DNA of 64,000 bases from Dichomitus squalens LYAD-421 SS1 (lineage: Eukaryota > Basidiomycota > Agaricomycetes > Polyporales > Polyporaceae). The position numbers and the translations under genes were made by a program. Below, one piece after another: positions 1 through 13,890 of the stretch; position 1 is the stretch's first letter, and each line of letters begins with the position of its first letter. The notes under the pieces are model-generated. The model did no database searches and was not told where the DNA came from. It saw only the letters and a list, made by a program, of their open reading frames with translations. The stretch is from NCBI RefSeq assembly GCF_000275845.1, contig NW_006766886.1:1402945-1466944 (forward strand), read 5' to 3'.

Positions 1-3000
1 GCGTGCCTGGGCGGTTCATCTGCGGAGAGGATGGCAGCCTCGGTATGTGTCGCACCGCATTCCGTGGCTCGCAAGGGCACACTAGGCTGACCGCACCTTC
101 GTGCAGATATCACGGACTTCCTCAAGGAGGACATCAAGGGCCCCGCGTCGTTTACCTGCGTCGAGAACCAGGGATGCAGATTCGAAGAGCCTGGCATGAA
201 CTCCCTCATTGAGACGTTCTTCGGCGACAAGTATATCACCCTCAAGTGTAAGGGTGGTGAGTGTCTGCACTACTCGCAGGTGCCCGGCTACGTGGTAGGT
301 TTATATCTGTGCTCGTCCGTGTGACTGGTGTTCATGTTCTGGGTCAGGCGCCGCCCAAACCAGACAACACGGCATTCGTCGCCATGAGCGTAGCCGGTGC
401 AGGGCTCTTCGTCGTCTCCGTCTCGGCCAGTAAGTCGTATCTCCATCCATCCCGTATCATCACACACCCTCGAATCAAAGCCGACGCTGACGCGACACCC
501 CCGCCCCATCAGTTCTGTGGTATGCGGGCCGGGCGCACTCGAGCGACTTCGGCGGCATCCGCCTGCCCGAGAACGAGTCCGCGAAGCTCATGACGGACCA
601 CGTCCCCGCGTCGCTGCATTTCTCGGACATCTCGTACACGCTCGGCGGGCGCGCGATCCTCGAGGGCGTGTCCGGGTGCGCGAAGCCGGGGCAGCTGCTC
701 GCGATCATGGGCGCGTCGGGCGCGGGCAAGTCGACGTTCCTCGACATCCTCGCGCGGAAGAGCAAGCGCGGCGCGGTCGCGGGCACGACGCTCGTGAACG
801 GGCGCGCGGTCGACGACGCGGACTTCAAGAAGGTGACCGGCTTCGTGGACCAGGAGGACACGCTGATGGGCACGCTGACGGTGTACGAGACCGTGCTGTA
901 CTCGGCGCTGCTGCGGCTGCCAAGGGAGATGAGCCTGGAGGCGAAGAAGTACCGGACGCTGGAGACGATGAACGAGCTGGGCATCTTGGGCATCCGGGAC
1001 TCGCGCATCGGGGATACTGGTGAGCATCATCGTCCTCCTTTCGGCTTACGGCGTATATGTACTGAGGCAACGCAATGATAGGCCGTCGCTCGATCTCTGG
1101 GGGTGAGAAGCGCCGCGTGTCGATCGCCTGCGAGCTTGTCACCAGCCCATCGATCCTCTTCCTCGACGAGCCCACGAGCGGCCTGGATGCGTACAACGCG
1201 CTGAGCGTCATCGACAGCCTCGTCTCGCTCGCGCGCGACTACAACCGCACGGTCGTCTTCACGATCCACCAGCCGCGCAGCAACATCGTCTCGCTCTTCG
1301 ACCAGCTGATCGTACTCGCGCAGGGCAAGCTCATCTACTCGGGCGAGGCCGACAAGGTCACCGACTACCTGGCGGAGATCGGGCACCCGTGCCCGCTTGG
1401 GTTCAACGTCGCGGATTTCCTCAGTACGTCCCGCGGTCTGCCTCCCTGTCGCCCGCACTGGCGCTGACTTCGGAATACGCAGTTGATCTGACGATGCAGG
1501 CCGGGCTGGAGCCCCGCTCGCGGGAGAGCCAGAGCCCCCCGACAGAGCTTGCGCAGGCTGGCGAAGAGGATAACAACATCCACGACGAGGAGCGCGCGCT
1601 CGGTCGGCGCGATCGACCCTCGTCCATCTCGCTCCGCTCCGCGTACCGCAACTCGGACGACACCCGCGTGGAAGAGACCGAGCTGCGCACGCGCGCGAGC
1701 TCGATCCACTCCTCGACGGCCTACATCCGCAGGCAGACCGCACGGCTCCTCGAGGCGATCAAGCCGTCCCAGCATAGGGGCGACGGGCCCGTGCCCCCGA
1801 AACTGCTCGAGCTCATCAACGCGTTCAAGAACAGCGAGATCCACCAGGCGCTCACGAGCGAGATCCTCGAGGTCGCGCGCGCGCCGGCCGCGGAGGAGGG
1901 CGTGCCCACCTCGGAGCTCCCGGACGTGTCGGTCGAGAGCCAGCTGTCGCGGGGCCGCAAGCGCGCGAGCTGGGGCACGCAGTTCCGCATCCTGAGCGGG
2001 CGCGCGTTCAAGAACCTGTACCGCGACCCGGCGCTGCTGGCGGCGCACTACGTCGCGTCGGTGGGCGTCGCGGTCATCTGCGGGTTCTTCTTCCAGAACA
2101 TCACGAACGACATCGCGGGGTTTCAGAACCGGCTGGGGATCTTCTTCTTCACGCTCGCGCTGTTCGGGTTCTCGTGCCTGTCGAGCCTGAACTTGTTTGC
2201 GAACGAGAGGATACTGTTCATGCGCGAGCGGTGCGTCTTTTTCGCTTGTGTTGCATCGTCGCACCGAGCGTACTGAGGAACCTGGGATTTGATTTGCAGG
2301 GCTAATGGGTACTACTCGTCGTTCACGTACTTCGCCTCCAAGATCCTGTTCGACATCCTTCCGCTCCGCGTCGTGCCCCCGCTGGTGTTTGGCGGGATTA
2401 TTTACGCGTGGATCGGGCTTGTGCCCGAAGTCACGATTTTCTGGAAGTTCATGCTCACCCTCGTCCTGTTCAACCTCACGACCGCAAGCGTCATCCTCCT
2501 GCTCTCGATAGCGTTCGCGAGCACGAGCGTTGCGAACTTGGTTGGCACGCTGATCCTACTCTTCAAGTACGTCCGCTCCTGTACCATGCATCTGTGCATC
2601 TGACCTGCGGTGCTGACCACGGTTCTCATCGCGTTTAGCTTGCTCTTCACGGGGCTGCTCATCAACCGGAAGACGGTCCCGCAGTTCTTCCAATGGCTGC
2701 ACACCGTCTCGTTCTTCCACGCGGCGTTCGAGGCGCTCGCCGTGAACGAGCTGCGATACCTGCAACTGCACGAAGAGAAGTACGGCGTCAACATCGACGT
2801 CCCCGCCGCCGCCATCCTCTCGACGTTCGGTCTCAGAGCAGGGGTGAGTCCTGTCATGCGACGCGTGTTTCTTGGTTTTGCGGCTTCAGCTGATGGGCTC
2901 GCTCGATAGTCGTTCTGGTGGCCAAACATCGCGCTGCTCGGGATCTTCTTTGGCACGTTCACCGTTGCGAGTTACCTTGTCCTCCACTTCTACGTCAAGG

Positions 3001-3011
3001 AGAAACGGTGA
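1..3011 (+). CDS. ABCG-family (Adp1-like) ABC transporter, 5' truncated by the window edge
   Basis: ATP-driven exporter of the ABCG/white half-transporter type, expected in a cellular membrane; substrate unknown. The visible order is a Cys-containing extracellular segment (first exon ends at 42, next starts at 107; residues such as CVENQGC and CKGGEC), a membrane helix (about 375-430), then the nucleotide-binding domain with Walker [10 protein letters not shown] (about 708-735), signature ISGGEKRR (about 1093-1116), Walker [13 protein letters not shown] (about 1150-1190) and H-loop IHQPRS. A long polar linker follows (about 1490-1960), then the ABC2 membrane domain with about six helices (about 2000-3000). 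The protein ends in FYVKEKR with TGA at 3009-3011. The Cys-rich N-terminus before the ATPase resembles yeast Adp1 rather than pleiotropic-drug-resistance transporters. Several 50-60 bp introns interrupt it. The true start lies outside the window. Confidence 0.9.
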
Positions 3012-3442
3012 TCGTGCGCAACGCCTTCGTGTTCTGTACCGACCGGTGTCTTTTGCTCAATCTGGGAGAGATCAGTCAATATAGTCCAAGAGGTCTCGCG
3101 GGGGGCCGGTGTCTCGTGGAGCGGTTACTTTAGCTTAGATACATATACATGCTTGGTGTGTCTTACGTCTCCGTCCGTCTGGACTCTCACATAGCCCACC
3201 GGAAGTCTTGTGTAGGCGATATATTGTGTACGATTATGTGATGCTCGTGCTTTGTACTTCGATGACCGAAGAACGTCAATGCCTTGGAGGGGTCGACCCC
3301 CAAGTTTCGACACAAGTCCCAATTGCTGCTTGGAACGAGGTGAGACGGATGTTTAACTTTTCGTGCGTGAACGTCAAGACCATATATGATATGTACGCGT
3401 TTTAGGAACGACATGCACCTTACATTGATCAGTTTACATTGC
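3012..3442. other. convergent intergenic region
   Basis: Downstream flanks of the ABC transporter (+) and the YggS-like gene (-). I see no ORF with coding character here; it is likely both 3' UTRs. Confidence 0.6.
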
Positions 3443-4510
<1,068 letters not shown>

Positions 4511-4665
4511 CTATTTGAACCAAATCATTACGGTACAGGCTCGTGACGACTCTTACTATTCTCATAAAATGTGCCAACGCCTCCGAGCTAATATACATTC
4601 GCCAGTCAAAAACATGACATCGCCCCCTCGTACCGAAGGGATACCCATGGCCAGACAAGCTGCAA

Positions 4666-5897
4666 CTAGTACGGATTTGCCAGTGCGTCCCTCCCAGTGA
4701 CTGCCACTTCATCGTCTCCATCGGACCCATACCAGTACCAGTCGATCTCTTGAAGCAAGGGGGTCATCTTCAGAACATTGTCCGTTTCTCCGTGGAAGAT
4801 ACTTTCAAAGATCCTCTTGACGTCCCGGACAATCGCATCGCTGACGTCCTTCCACTGCGGCTGTCCTTCCTTTTGTTTCCCTAGTCTATCCATCGTGTTG
4901 ATGGCGAACCTGTCTCCTGCCCATGGCCCACGTCCAACCTCCGGGGGAATGTGCGCTGATCCGAACCAAAAAGGACTGTCTTCGCTGGCCCAGCATATGC
5001 GTGTGAGGAGCGCATGGCCTAGGTCGACCTTGCAGTTTGGCAGGAACGGCTGGAGGTCGTCCGGTTTACCGCAGAGCTCGGCCAGCGCAGATGCCTTGAC
5101 GTACTCAAGCTTGCTGAGGTTAACAAGAACCCAGTCCTTGCGGTCCACGGGGAACGTTTGGGACACGACAAGATTGAACATATCGAGATCGCGTCCTTGG
5201 AGATCATTGTACCACCCATACCCGCGCCTGATGTAGTCGAATGCCCCGCGCCAGAGCGGCGGCGAAGGAACCTTGCAAACGACGTCGACGCCTCCGTATG
5301 CAAAGTTGGTGTCGATGAACGTGATCATCGCCTCAACTTGTGCCCTGTCGTCGTCGTCTAGCATACCGGGAGGAAGGTCGCTGAAACACGCTGTTTCGCA
5401 TACGCAAGCTATCCGGCACCCAGACCAGCGAGCGGCAGCTAGGAGGCGTGCCTCTCCAATGGCACGAGCAGAGACAGCAAAGAGCCGCTTGCAAGTGATG
5501 GAGATGGCGACCATGTCAGGAAGGGAGAAGTCTGGATCACTGATGATGGCGACCAAGGTTTCGTCCGGAAGGGCTAGGAGTCCTCGATAGTGGGGGCCCC
5601 GAGCTTTCTCGGCATCCTGGTGGACAGTGTGGATTTCCGGTCTGTGGTGGTTACGGCAGCCCAATCAGTGAGAAGGATGTATAATGGAAACAATCAGAGG
5701 GCATACAGAGGAAATGGGACCGCAAGACTCCTGACTAGAAAACTCTGCTTGGTCTCGTAGAACTCATCGAAGTGAGGCTTTCCCTCGAGGTGTCTGTACT
5801 CTCCATGGCTGATATTGAATCTGTTGGGCGCTTCTTCAGTGGTTACTATGCGGGTTTCAGGAGCAAACACGTACAGTTTGCACCATGGCATGTTCAT
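4666..5897 (-). CDS. F-box protein, function unknown
   Basis: Probable substrate adaptor of an SCF ubiquitin ligase. The long exon (from about 5650 to the stop at 4666) contains an F-box-like segment, LLALPDETLVAIISDPDFS followed by ITCKRLFAVSARAI. That exon has no in-frame ATG. An upstream exon starting with ATG at 5897 (MNMPWCKLYVFAPETR) joins it through a roughly 55 bp intron (donor GTATGC near 5706, acceptor CCACAG near 5651) with matching phase, giving about 385 residues. The region after the F-box shows no repeat (LRR, WD40 or Kelch) that I recognise. Large lineage-specific F-box families of this shape are common in agaricomycetes. The first exon assignment is an inference from splice phase. 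Confidence 0.7.
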
Positions 5898-6220
5898 GTC
5901 GGGATGGGTGCTGTAGAGTGGTCAAGGTATGTGATGGTCTGAAGGGTTGTTAGGGAAGGCAGGATGGAAAGTGGTCCGGTTCACAGCTCTCGCTTGAGCT
6001 TTGGTGCTTTGGCCGAGCGCTCTAGGAGTTTCAAAGACCCCTCAGAAATTCGGAGGTCTGTTCATTACGCAATTGTGCCTCGTTGTCGGTGCAGGCAATT
6101 GTAGCATGCTCAAGTCACCGCACTTATTCCCTGTTCATGAGGGTCCCGGACCCATGAAATGACGACGGGCCAATCGCACATGGCAGAATACTTCAAGTAC
6201 TGTTGAATACACAGTTGACA
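5898..6220. other. intergenic region
   Basis: Upstream flank of the F-box gene and 3' flank of the first sedolisin. No feature seen. Confidence 0.5.
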
Positions 6221-8587
6221 TCAGGGAAGCGCCAGAAAGGCTGCAAGGAGAAGGGGGAAATTTGGAGTTCCGAGCCCAGTCACAGGGTCCCAGCTGGGGG
6301 CTGTGGGGAAGCCACTAGTCTGACATCCCGGGTTGCTGCCGTTCGTCACATCATTGTAGGCATGAGCAAAGGCCCTTGAATAGAGCTATGACTAGCGGTG
6401 AGACGAGACTTCGTTTGGGATTCAAATAGCACCCACCGCCGGATTAATCCAACCCACTGTGCTTTTACCAGCAGCAATCCGGGCATCGTTGATCGACGCG
6501 ACGACCGAAGCGAAAATGGGTGCGGATGCAGATGTTCCGCCCGCTAAACCAAACTCGCCGCCATCCGCAATGACAATAGGGAACCTGTGGAGGTACGTTC
6601 ATGTTACGTCGCCTGTGACGAGATCGCAGCCATAGGTCATCTACTCACCCGTTAGCTGCGACGTCGGGGTAAGCTCTGCCAGACCTATTGAAGATGTCTG
6701 GGGCGTAGTCGGGTGCAAATTTGGCCAGGTAATTGCTGACTTGAGTCCTTTGGAAGCGTGGTTGGGCAAACACATTCGAGAAACCGCCTCCTGACGGGAA
6801 AGCAGTGGTCGCTTCCTCAGGGTCATTCACCTAAAAGGCAGCATCGCACGGGGGCCATTAAAATATCAGTTATGAAAGATGAGCACCCCACTTACGCTGT
6901 TCCCAGGGACTACTGACGTGGCACCGACGGCGGTGACGTATGGGCACGAGGCAGGGAATTGTCCAACGAACGATCCATTAGGGTTCCCATCGACCAGCGT
7001 ACCGTTCACCAAACAGCCCCCCAACCCGCCCCCGTACGACACTCCACTGTCACCAGACGAAGCAACGAATGTGATACCAGTCAGGCTGAGCTGTGGATAA
7101 TACAGATGAGTGAGCGCACGAGATCTCGCCGTCTCAACAAACCTTGCCAATCTCGGCGCATTGCCTGGAAATGACGGGAGTGATGTTTGGATCGTCGTAG
7201 TCCGGCGAAAAATGGTATGAGATAGATATAACATTCGGCAAAGGCTTGTCTCCGCAGTCAATGAGACCTGTTGGTCTATAAGTTCGACTGCACATTCCAA
7301 ACAGGTGCGCTAGGGATGTTACCTTCACCGCTTACACCCTCCAGCGCACAGAACGAAGCATCGAGAGCTCCAAGTAGCTCATCGACTATAAATATAAGAA
7401 TCAGCGAATTAACTGAGACAATGTAAGGGATCGAGCTACTGGGTTCCTGATTGTCCTGGGTGGTCCCTACCGCGTACTGCAGCACCTCTTGCGTAGCGTT
7501 CAGCAGACCCATTACGAGGTCAAAATCCAGCGAGGGCTCTACTGAATCCCCCTGCGGGGTGTTGGTTCCTGGCAGAGTCCTAAAATGTCAGCATGCGAGA
7601 GCACAATAAGCATCTGAAACACAACAGACCATTCTCAATGCTGATCAGCGTAGGTATTTGACCCACTCTCGCAGGAGCATACTTTTGAAAGAACATAGTG
7701 AGATCCGACGGGAGAACAAATTCGGCACCGAATTCGGCTCAAGATCAACACAAGGTCAGCTCGACTTCTCTCCCATGCATCTTGAGTACTCACCGACTGC
7801 AATGGTGTTCCGATCAGCGGCAAGTGGCTGGTAGTCGAAATGATACAGGTCACGGAGGCACGCAATCGTCACAGCCTGGTCGCACCCAGACACCTCTAGC
7901 TCTCCTTCCTAGAAGGCAGCATACATACTCAGGAAAATATCGTCATTAAAGGTAGTTACCCACCGTGATTGGCCTTTTGACCACACCAGACTCACGCTCA
8001 GCACGCCAGCGGCCGGACGCTGAGGTGTCCCTCCAGGCCACCGCAGACCTCTCGAAGTGCACAGTTGGCCACACAATATCGACGTGCTTCGACACATGCT
8101 CCGGCAAGACGTAGCCTTTGTGGCAGCCGACCCGCTCAATGCCTGTCTCGCCATGACGATAGATGTTGTACTCTGCGCCGAGGATGCGCTCGGCCTCGGC
8201 AACAGTTACGTTGACATGAAGTGCGTCCCCGTTGCGGCTCAGCTGGATGTTGGCCAGACCAATCCCGTTGTCGACAGCCAGCCAAGTACGCATGGCGTCA
8301 ACGGTCGCCGTCGAGGGTCGGAAGGTGTCGGCTACCTTGGCGGGGGACCAGTGCCTACCATAGTTCGGCGACGCGGGGTCCGCGATTTCCAGCAAGTATG
8401 CCTCAAGTTTATGGAGGTTAGACAGGACAAGGCTGAACTTGAGAGGAAAAAATGTTTCAGGGTCGGCGCGGCGGTGTAGCGACCAGCCTTGCGGGACGGA
8501 TCTCTGATAAATAGCTGCCGAAGGTGGCCCGGACACGACGAGCGTAACGAGTGCGGCTAGAAGAATGGACACTCGAGGCAAGATCAT
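6221..8587 (-). CDS. Sedolisin-family (S53) serine-carboxyl peptidase, copy A
   Basis: Secreted acid peptidase of the tripeptidyl-peptidase/grifolisin type. ATG at 8587 begins a signal peptide ([18 protein letters not shown]). Pro-kumamolisin activation domain follows, with [26 protein letters not shown] and [11 protein letters not shown]. The catalytic domain retains the Glu-Asp dyad in EPSLDFD (Glu codon 7537-7539, Asp 7525-7527), the oxyanion Asp in SSGDSGVS, and the nucleophile Ser in GGTSASAP (codon 6530-6532). The C-terminal SNPGC and [14 protein letters not shown] motifs form the Ca-site region. The stop is at 6221. About eight or nine short introns interrupt the gene. All catalytic residues are present and I see no frame break, so it should be active. 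It is closest in the window to copy C at 29 kb (N-terminal halves roughly 80 percent identical by eye) and lies head-to-tail with copy B. Confidence 0.94.
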
Positions 8588-9465
8588 CTCGGCGATAGAG
8601 GTCAATGCAAGCGTACCGAGGTTCAAGAGGCGAGAACACGAGGGGCCCCGAGTGACTGACGCGAGCGTCCTTATAACGACTGGGATCACCTCGTAGTTGC
8701 GACGATGCAAGTAACGTCGACAGCGACGCAGTCCGCCGTTGACACAGCAAGTCTAAGCCACAAGATGTATCTATCAGACACCTGATGAGGAGCAAGAGAC
8801 GGAAATGGGCATACACACCTCGTAGAGCCGGAATCGAAGACGACGCAAGCATGGACAGGGACGGGCACACAGGAGAAGCATCGGCATGAGGCAGGAAGAC
8901 CTCTATCTTCCGTAACTCTCGACCAATCTGAAGGGGATGCCGAGACAGATATGCAGGCCGTGAGTACAGACCACACCTCCCGTCCCTACAGAGCGCGCGG
9001 ATGTGATGAGATTGGTTCCGGCAGCAGAAAAAATTGAAAACAGTCCTCGTGCTCGTTAGGGGCTGGAGATAGCTAACAACGTGCAAAGCTCTTCGAAGAA
9101 CGAACCAACACGCAGATGAGAGAAACGTTCACCGCCAAGGGACAACACAGCGAACCTATCGTCGCCACGAGATGCTGCGTGTATGAGCGGATACGGTCTC
9201 CAAATGACCTGTCGTAAGGCTGAGCGCTTACGACAGTCATCTCACGCGACGTCATCTGTTCTTGTAGCAGCCGACGCCCGTCGGAGGCTAGATGTAAAGC
9301 ACACGCAGCTCTTTCCCCATGCGCAACAAAGCATAACGGGAATGAATTGACGGGCATAACGTTGTTATAAGACACAGCTTCTAAATCTCAGGGCGGTCAA
9401 TTCCACCCTCAGCATAGTGCTCCTTTAGAGCAAGCCAGACCCAGCAGAAGCGAAGCCATATGACA
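8588..9465. other. intergenic region, promoter of sedolisin A
   Basis: Holds the TATA-type promoter of copy A (see 8668-8680) and the 3' flank of copy B. No additional coding sequence supported. Confidence 0.5.
8668..8680 (-). promoter_or_regulatory. TATA-box element upstream of sedolisin A
   Basis: The strand reads GTCGTTATAAGGA about 80 bp before the ATG. The identical 13-mer sits about 76 bp upstream of sedolisin C at 28950-28962, and the leaders between element and ATG are also alignable (for example CTCGGTACGCTTGCATTGAC against TTCGGCACGCTTGCGTCGAC). A shared core promoter is therefore likely. Confidence 0.65.
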
Positions 9466-11869
9466 TCAAGGCAAGAGAAGGAAGTTGGCCAGCAAGCGCT
9501 CAAAGTTGGGCGTACCCAGCCCCGTGACGGGATCCCAACCAGGCGATGCACGGAAGCCCTCCGTGCCACAACCCGGGTTCGTACCGTTCGTCACGTCGTT
9601 GAAGGAACCAACGAACCAAGGTGAATAAAGCTGAGACCGGTCAAGCAAAGGTGAGGGGCTGGATGAGACGTGAAATTTGTGTAGGTGGACGCACGGCAGG
9701 ATTGATCCATCCAACGGGTTTCTTGCCTATTGCGATGCGAGCATCATTAACAGCGGTGATTAGAGAGGCAAATATAGGGGCCGAGGCAGAGGTTCCTCCG
9801 GTCAAATTGAAATTCCCGGCGACTGCGACTACGGTAGGCCACCTGCTCCAATGAGTCAGACGATCTTGGAACGTTGACGTGATGATTATAAGGCACACGC
9901 ACCCATTCGCCGACACATCAGGATAAGCCCTTCCAGATCTGTTGAATACACTTGGGCCGTACGGAAGAGCAAAGTGCTTGAGGTAATTGGTGACGGCAGC
10001 GTTCTGGAATCGAGGCCGAACAAACGCATTGGAGAAGCCACCACCAGATGGGAATGCGAAGGTTGCGGTCTCGGGATCCCGCACCTATGAAAAGCCAGAG
10101 ATTGTCAGAGTCGACATTGGTAGAAGGTTGTGGTGATGCAGCTGCATACCGATTTCCCTGGGCTCACTTGTGTCGAGCCTACTGCGGTCACATAGGGACA
10201 TGACGCAGGGAACGCTGCTACGAAATCTGCTGATTGTGTTGAGTTGGGTGCTTGCATTTCGAGTTTGTCGTTCACAAGACATAAGGTGTCAGGAAATTCT
10301 GGAAACGCAACGCCGAAGTCTCCTGAAGAGGCAATGACCGTAACACCCATGAGGGCAAGCTGCCCAGTCCCAGAAGAATCAGCGGACTGCTTCTGCTCAT
10401 CTACGACGAGTACAGACCTTCCCGATTTCGGTGCATTCCCTCTGGAGCATGGGTAGGAACGTGGAATCGCGGACATCAGGCGTAGATGTGTAAGATATGG
10501 ACACGACATTGGCCCTCGGCGCATCCCCACAGTCCTTGAGTCCTAGACGAAGTGGGTTCCATCAGCACACGCTAGAGGCGCTATCTCTGGCTATCCTACC
10601 GATCCCTGATGTATCCGCCACGGAGCAATAATAGGCATCCCATGCGCCAAGTAATTCGTCGCCTTGAACCGGAACGCCGCACTGAGAGAAGCATCACATA
10701 CCATATATTACTGAGAACGTACCACTCAATGGGTCCTGTTCCATTGTCCCTGCCTCGTACAAGAAGACCTCTTGCTTGCGACCAAGCAACCCCATCATCA
10801 GCTCGAGATCCAAAGACGATTCGACGAAGTCATCAAGGTTTGGGTCGGATTCGTTGAGCTGTCCTGCACCAAGATCAATTTGGTACACGCAAGTCCATCA
10901 ATTGGCATTAAGTAGACATGCACTGACCGCCTGCAATACTGATCAGCTTAGGCTGATTGCCGACTTGGTCTGGAGCGAAGCGCTTGAAGAACATGTCGAG
11001 GTCCGCAGGATTGTAGTACTGCATACCAAACTCGGCTGCCCCCACACCATCATCAGATTTCCGCATCGGGATTTTCGGTTTTAAACCGTTAAACACTCAC
11101 CGACGCCGACGGTGTTCCTCTTCGCAGCAACGAGATCGTAGTGAAAGTTGTACAAAGCGCGCAAACAGTCGAGTGTCACAGCATCGTCGCAGTGTTCTAC
11201 ACCCATAGGTATTGACGAAGCCTGGAGGGTGGACAGATCATCAGCGCCATCCATGCATGAAAGTTTTCCGGAACTCACGTCAATAGCACTGGGCTGGACA
11301 ATCCGAGGTCCCCGAGCACCTTTGACGGTGGGAGGGCTGTTCCGACGGGTTAGACGCGGGCCGCCGTACGTCAGTGAGGGCCAAACGAATTCGACGTGCT
11401 CAGCGACATGAGCGGGGAAGTTGTGTCCTTGGTGGCAGCCAACGCGCTCGAACCCATTGTTCGCACGATAGACGTTGTAATTGGTGGTAAAGATGCGCTC
11501 AGCCTGCGCGACGCTGATGTTGAGACTGAGAACTTCGTCGGTCTGAATGATGGTCGAAGACTCGGCGTCGAGGTTGCTCACGAGCCAGGAGCGCACAACG
11601 TCAGCGGATCCTTGGGAAGGACGAAAAGTCTCCTTGACCCGTTCGGGAGTCCAGTGCTGTCCATAGTTGGGGGATTGGGGGTCAGCGATGTCGAGGAGGT
11701 ATGCGTCGAGGTTATGCAAATTTGGCTGGACCAGAGAAAGTCGGACAAGTAATTTAGTATCTGGATCCGCACGGCGATGGAGAGTCCACCCGGGAGGGAT
11801 GGGATGGGTGTAAGTGAGAGACTCGACTATTAGGCTGGCGATGAGAAGGAAAGTAGAGCACAGATACAT
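9466..11869 (-). CDS. Sedolisin-family (S53) serine-carboxyl peptidase, copy B
   Basis: Second secreted S53 peptidase, tandem with copy A and more diverged. ATG at 11869 starts a signal peptide (MYLCSTFLLIASLIVESL). The prodomain carries [26 protein letters not shown] and HVEFVWPSLTYG. The catalytic residues are retained: Glu and Asp in ESSLDLELMMG (about 10815-10830), Asp in ASSGDFGVAFPE and Ser in [12 protein letters not shown] (about 9775). It ends TPNFERLLANFLLLP with TGA at 9466. Intron positions match copies A and C. Compared with A, the activation linker after the prodomain is longer (PPTVKGARGPRIVQP) and the loop after the oxyanion Asp is different. In-frame reading upstream of 11869 continues, but the signal peptide argues for this start. 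Confidence 0.93.
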
Positions 11870-12483
11870 CGTGAGGGGAAGAGGGCCGGATGAATGCTCG
11901 GGCAACGTGAAGCTATGAAGAGCTACAAGGAACATACGTCGCTCATAGCTTTTGTACTTGGCATGGACGGCGTCTGCGGCGGGCACGAGCTGACTTCCCG
12001 CACACAGGATAGAGAGTGACTCGAACCGAGCGTGCGGCACTGGATAAACAGGAAGACGGCGGGAAACGACCGGACATGTGTGAATACGACACGGAAACGC
12101 ACCTTTGATACCACGGAAAGCGATACGCTGCACATCAAAGCTGTCGAACTCTAACGCCCCAGGAAGCACTGATGTCAGTAGAACTCTCACTGCGGAGCTG
12201 TTGTCTGCGGCATAGTTCGTTCGTGCCATCTCACAGTCCAAACGCTAGAAAGGGAATTCATGGACAGAATCGAGACCCAGCATAGGATAGACTCCTACAT
12301 CAGATGTCATAAGCTACGCACTGTGTCAATGTAGCCTGTGCCCTCGATGATCAGAGGTACAGCTGATAGCATAGCTGCGAATGACTGCGTATAGGACAGC
12401 GTAAATAATAACGAAAGTTATTGAATGATGATCATCCAGGCCAGAACGAAGTAAAATAGCCTGGAGGCGGGCCGAAATGTCAA
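11870..12483. other. intergenic region
   Basis: Promoter side of sedolisin B and 3' flank of the YIPF6-like gene. A long open frame at 11870-12241 is only an upstream read-through of the sedolisin frame and lacks coding features. Confidence 0.5.
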
Positions 12484-13765
12484 CTAACACCTGGATCCAA
12501 TAGGAAAGGCAACGTACAAGAGAGGATATACGGCGAGCAAGATCCGCTGCTGCTCGATTTTTGTGCCGTCAAGGAAGTTCACAGACGCTATAATGTCATA
12601 TTGAAGTTGTCAAATCAATTGCCGCAGGACCTTCTCACCGCAACGACGTACCCCATACACACCAAGCCCATGATGCCAACGCCACGGGCACACGGACGTA
12701 TATCAGATGGACAAATGTTGACACGAGCGCGGCAATGTTGAGAGGTGCTATGCAATAGCCCAGGGCGCACAAACCCTGGAAGAACGACCTGGCGAGATGT
12801 AGATGAACGACCAAGTTGAGCCAATCCAATTCAGCTGAAGACGTACACTCGACCACCGAGAAGCTGCAAGTGCAAACGTCAGGAGAGGCGGGCACTGTGC
12901 ATATTGGAGATATACCTTGGCTTGAACCGTAACGACTAAAGAGCCGAGAGCGATGATCACCACTACACTCGTAAAAACACTGAGAGATTGCGATGCAGGT
13001 GCCTACGTTCCATGGAGTCAGTGGATTGACACTATAGCGGGGCTGATAGACATACATTGACGCTCAGCAGGATGCCTAGCATGAGGCACAAAATCAGAGG
13101 CCCCCATAGGTCCCAATCCCTTGACGTACATCTTAGTCCAACCTGTACACAGCAGCGGTATGCGCGCGCACCTCAGAAGATCTCGGCTGCCATTGTTCCG
13201 TGGCGGGTAGAGTACTTGAATTAACTTAGTATATATTGAAAGCAAGTCACGACCCTGGCATATGCGATGAGCATTGACACTTCGCGCGAAAGTACTGCAA
13301 CTCACAATTGTCGTCGCAATGGGCTCATCAAGGGTATCCGTTCCGGTGTAGCTGCCCGTGCACTCTCCTGTCAATCTTGTGTCTGTACTACACATGAAGC
13401 ACATACCGTGTCTCAACTTGCACGCCACCGACTGACCGCCTATTCGGCTGCGGTGCCCCAGCACCATTCACAGGCGTTCCAATGTTCCCCGATACAGCTG
13501 CAGAGCCAGCCGAAGCGAGTTGCTCAGGTGCTCTCGCTTTGCCCTTATCCTGACCAGGAGAGTGTGGACTTGGAACTAGACCAGGATGCGTAAAGCTGGG
13601 AATAGCCTCCTCATCGAGGTCGTCGTCGTCTGCGAGTGTTGCATGCTCGCCGCTCAGCACGGATCGGGGGCATTGGCAGGGATCGCGCTCACCTGCTTCA
13701 ATGAACTGGGACGTGGACGTGAGCGGTGTTGTGGCCTCATGGTGTTCTTGATCCAACCGCTGCAT
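12484..13765 (-). CDS. Yip1-domain Golgi membrane protein, YIPF6/Yip4-like
   Basis: Multi-pass protein of the Yip1 family, which binds Rab/Ypt GTPases and acts in ER-Golgi traffic. The N-terminal exon (ATG at 13765) is cytosolic and acidic/proline-rich (ADDDDLDEEAIPSF). It is followed by the family signatures YTGTDTLDEPIATTI, LIQVLYPP, WDLWGPLILCLMLGILLSVN, QSLSVFTSVVVIIALGSLVV, FFQGLCALGYCIAPLNIAAL, RVPVALASWAWCVW, ASVNFLDGTKIEQQRILLAV and a last helix, ending GSRC with TAG at 12484. Five membrane helices are predicted by eye. The gene is divided into six or more small exons. It is transcribed divergently from Rpt2. Confidence 0.9.
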
Positions 13766-13884
13766 GTTCTCGTAAAATAACAGACAGAACTACGCTGAAG
13801 CAAGAGGTGCGTGGCAGACTGAGAGCAATGATCTCAGGCGCAATGACGCCTGTCCTCAGCGAAGCGTCCACGTTCGGCTGTGTG

Positions 13885-13890
13885 CACGTG
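13885..13890. promoter_or_regulatory. E-box (CACGTG) in the shared YIPF6/Rpt2 promoter
   Basis: Palindromic CACGTG followed by AC lies in the 230 bp between divergent start codons at 13765 and 13996. It fits a Cbf1/bHLH site; function is inferred only. Confidence 0.35.

Noticed and set aside
11870..12241. N-terminal extension of sedolisin B
   Set aside because: The frame is open, but a canonical signal peptide begins at 11869 and the upstream part has no coding features.
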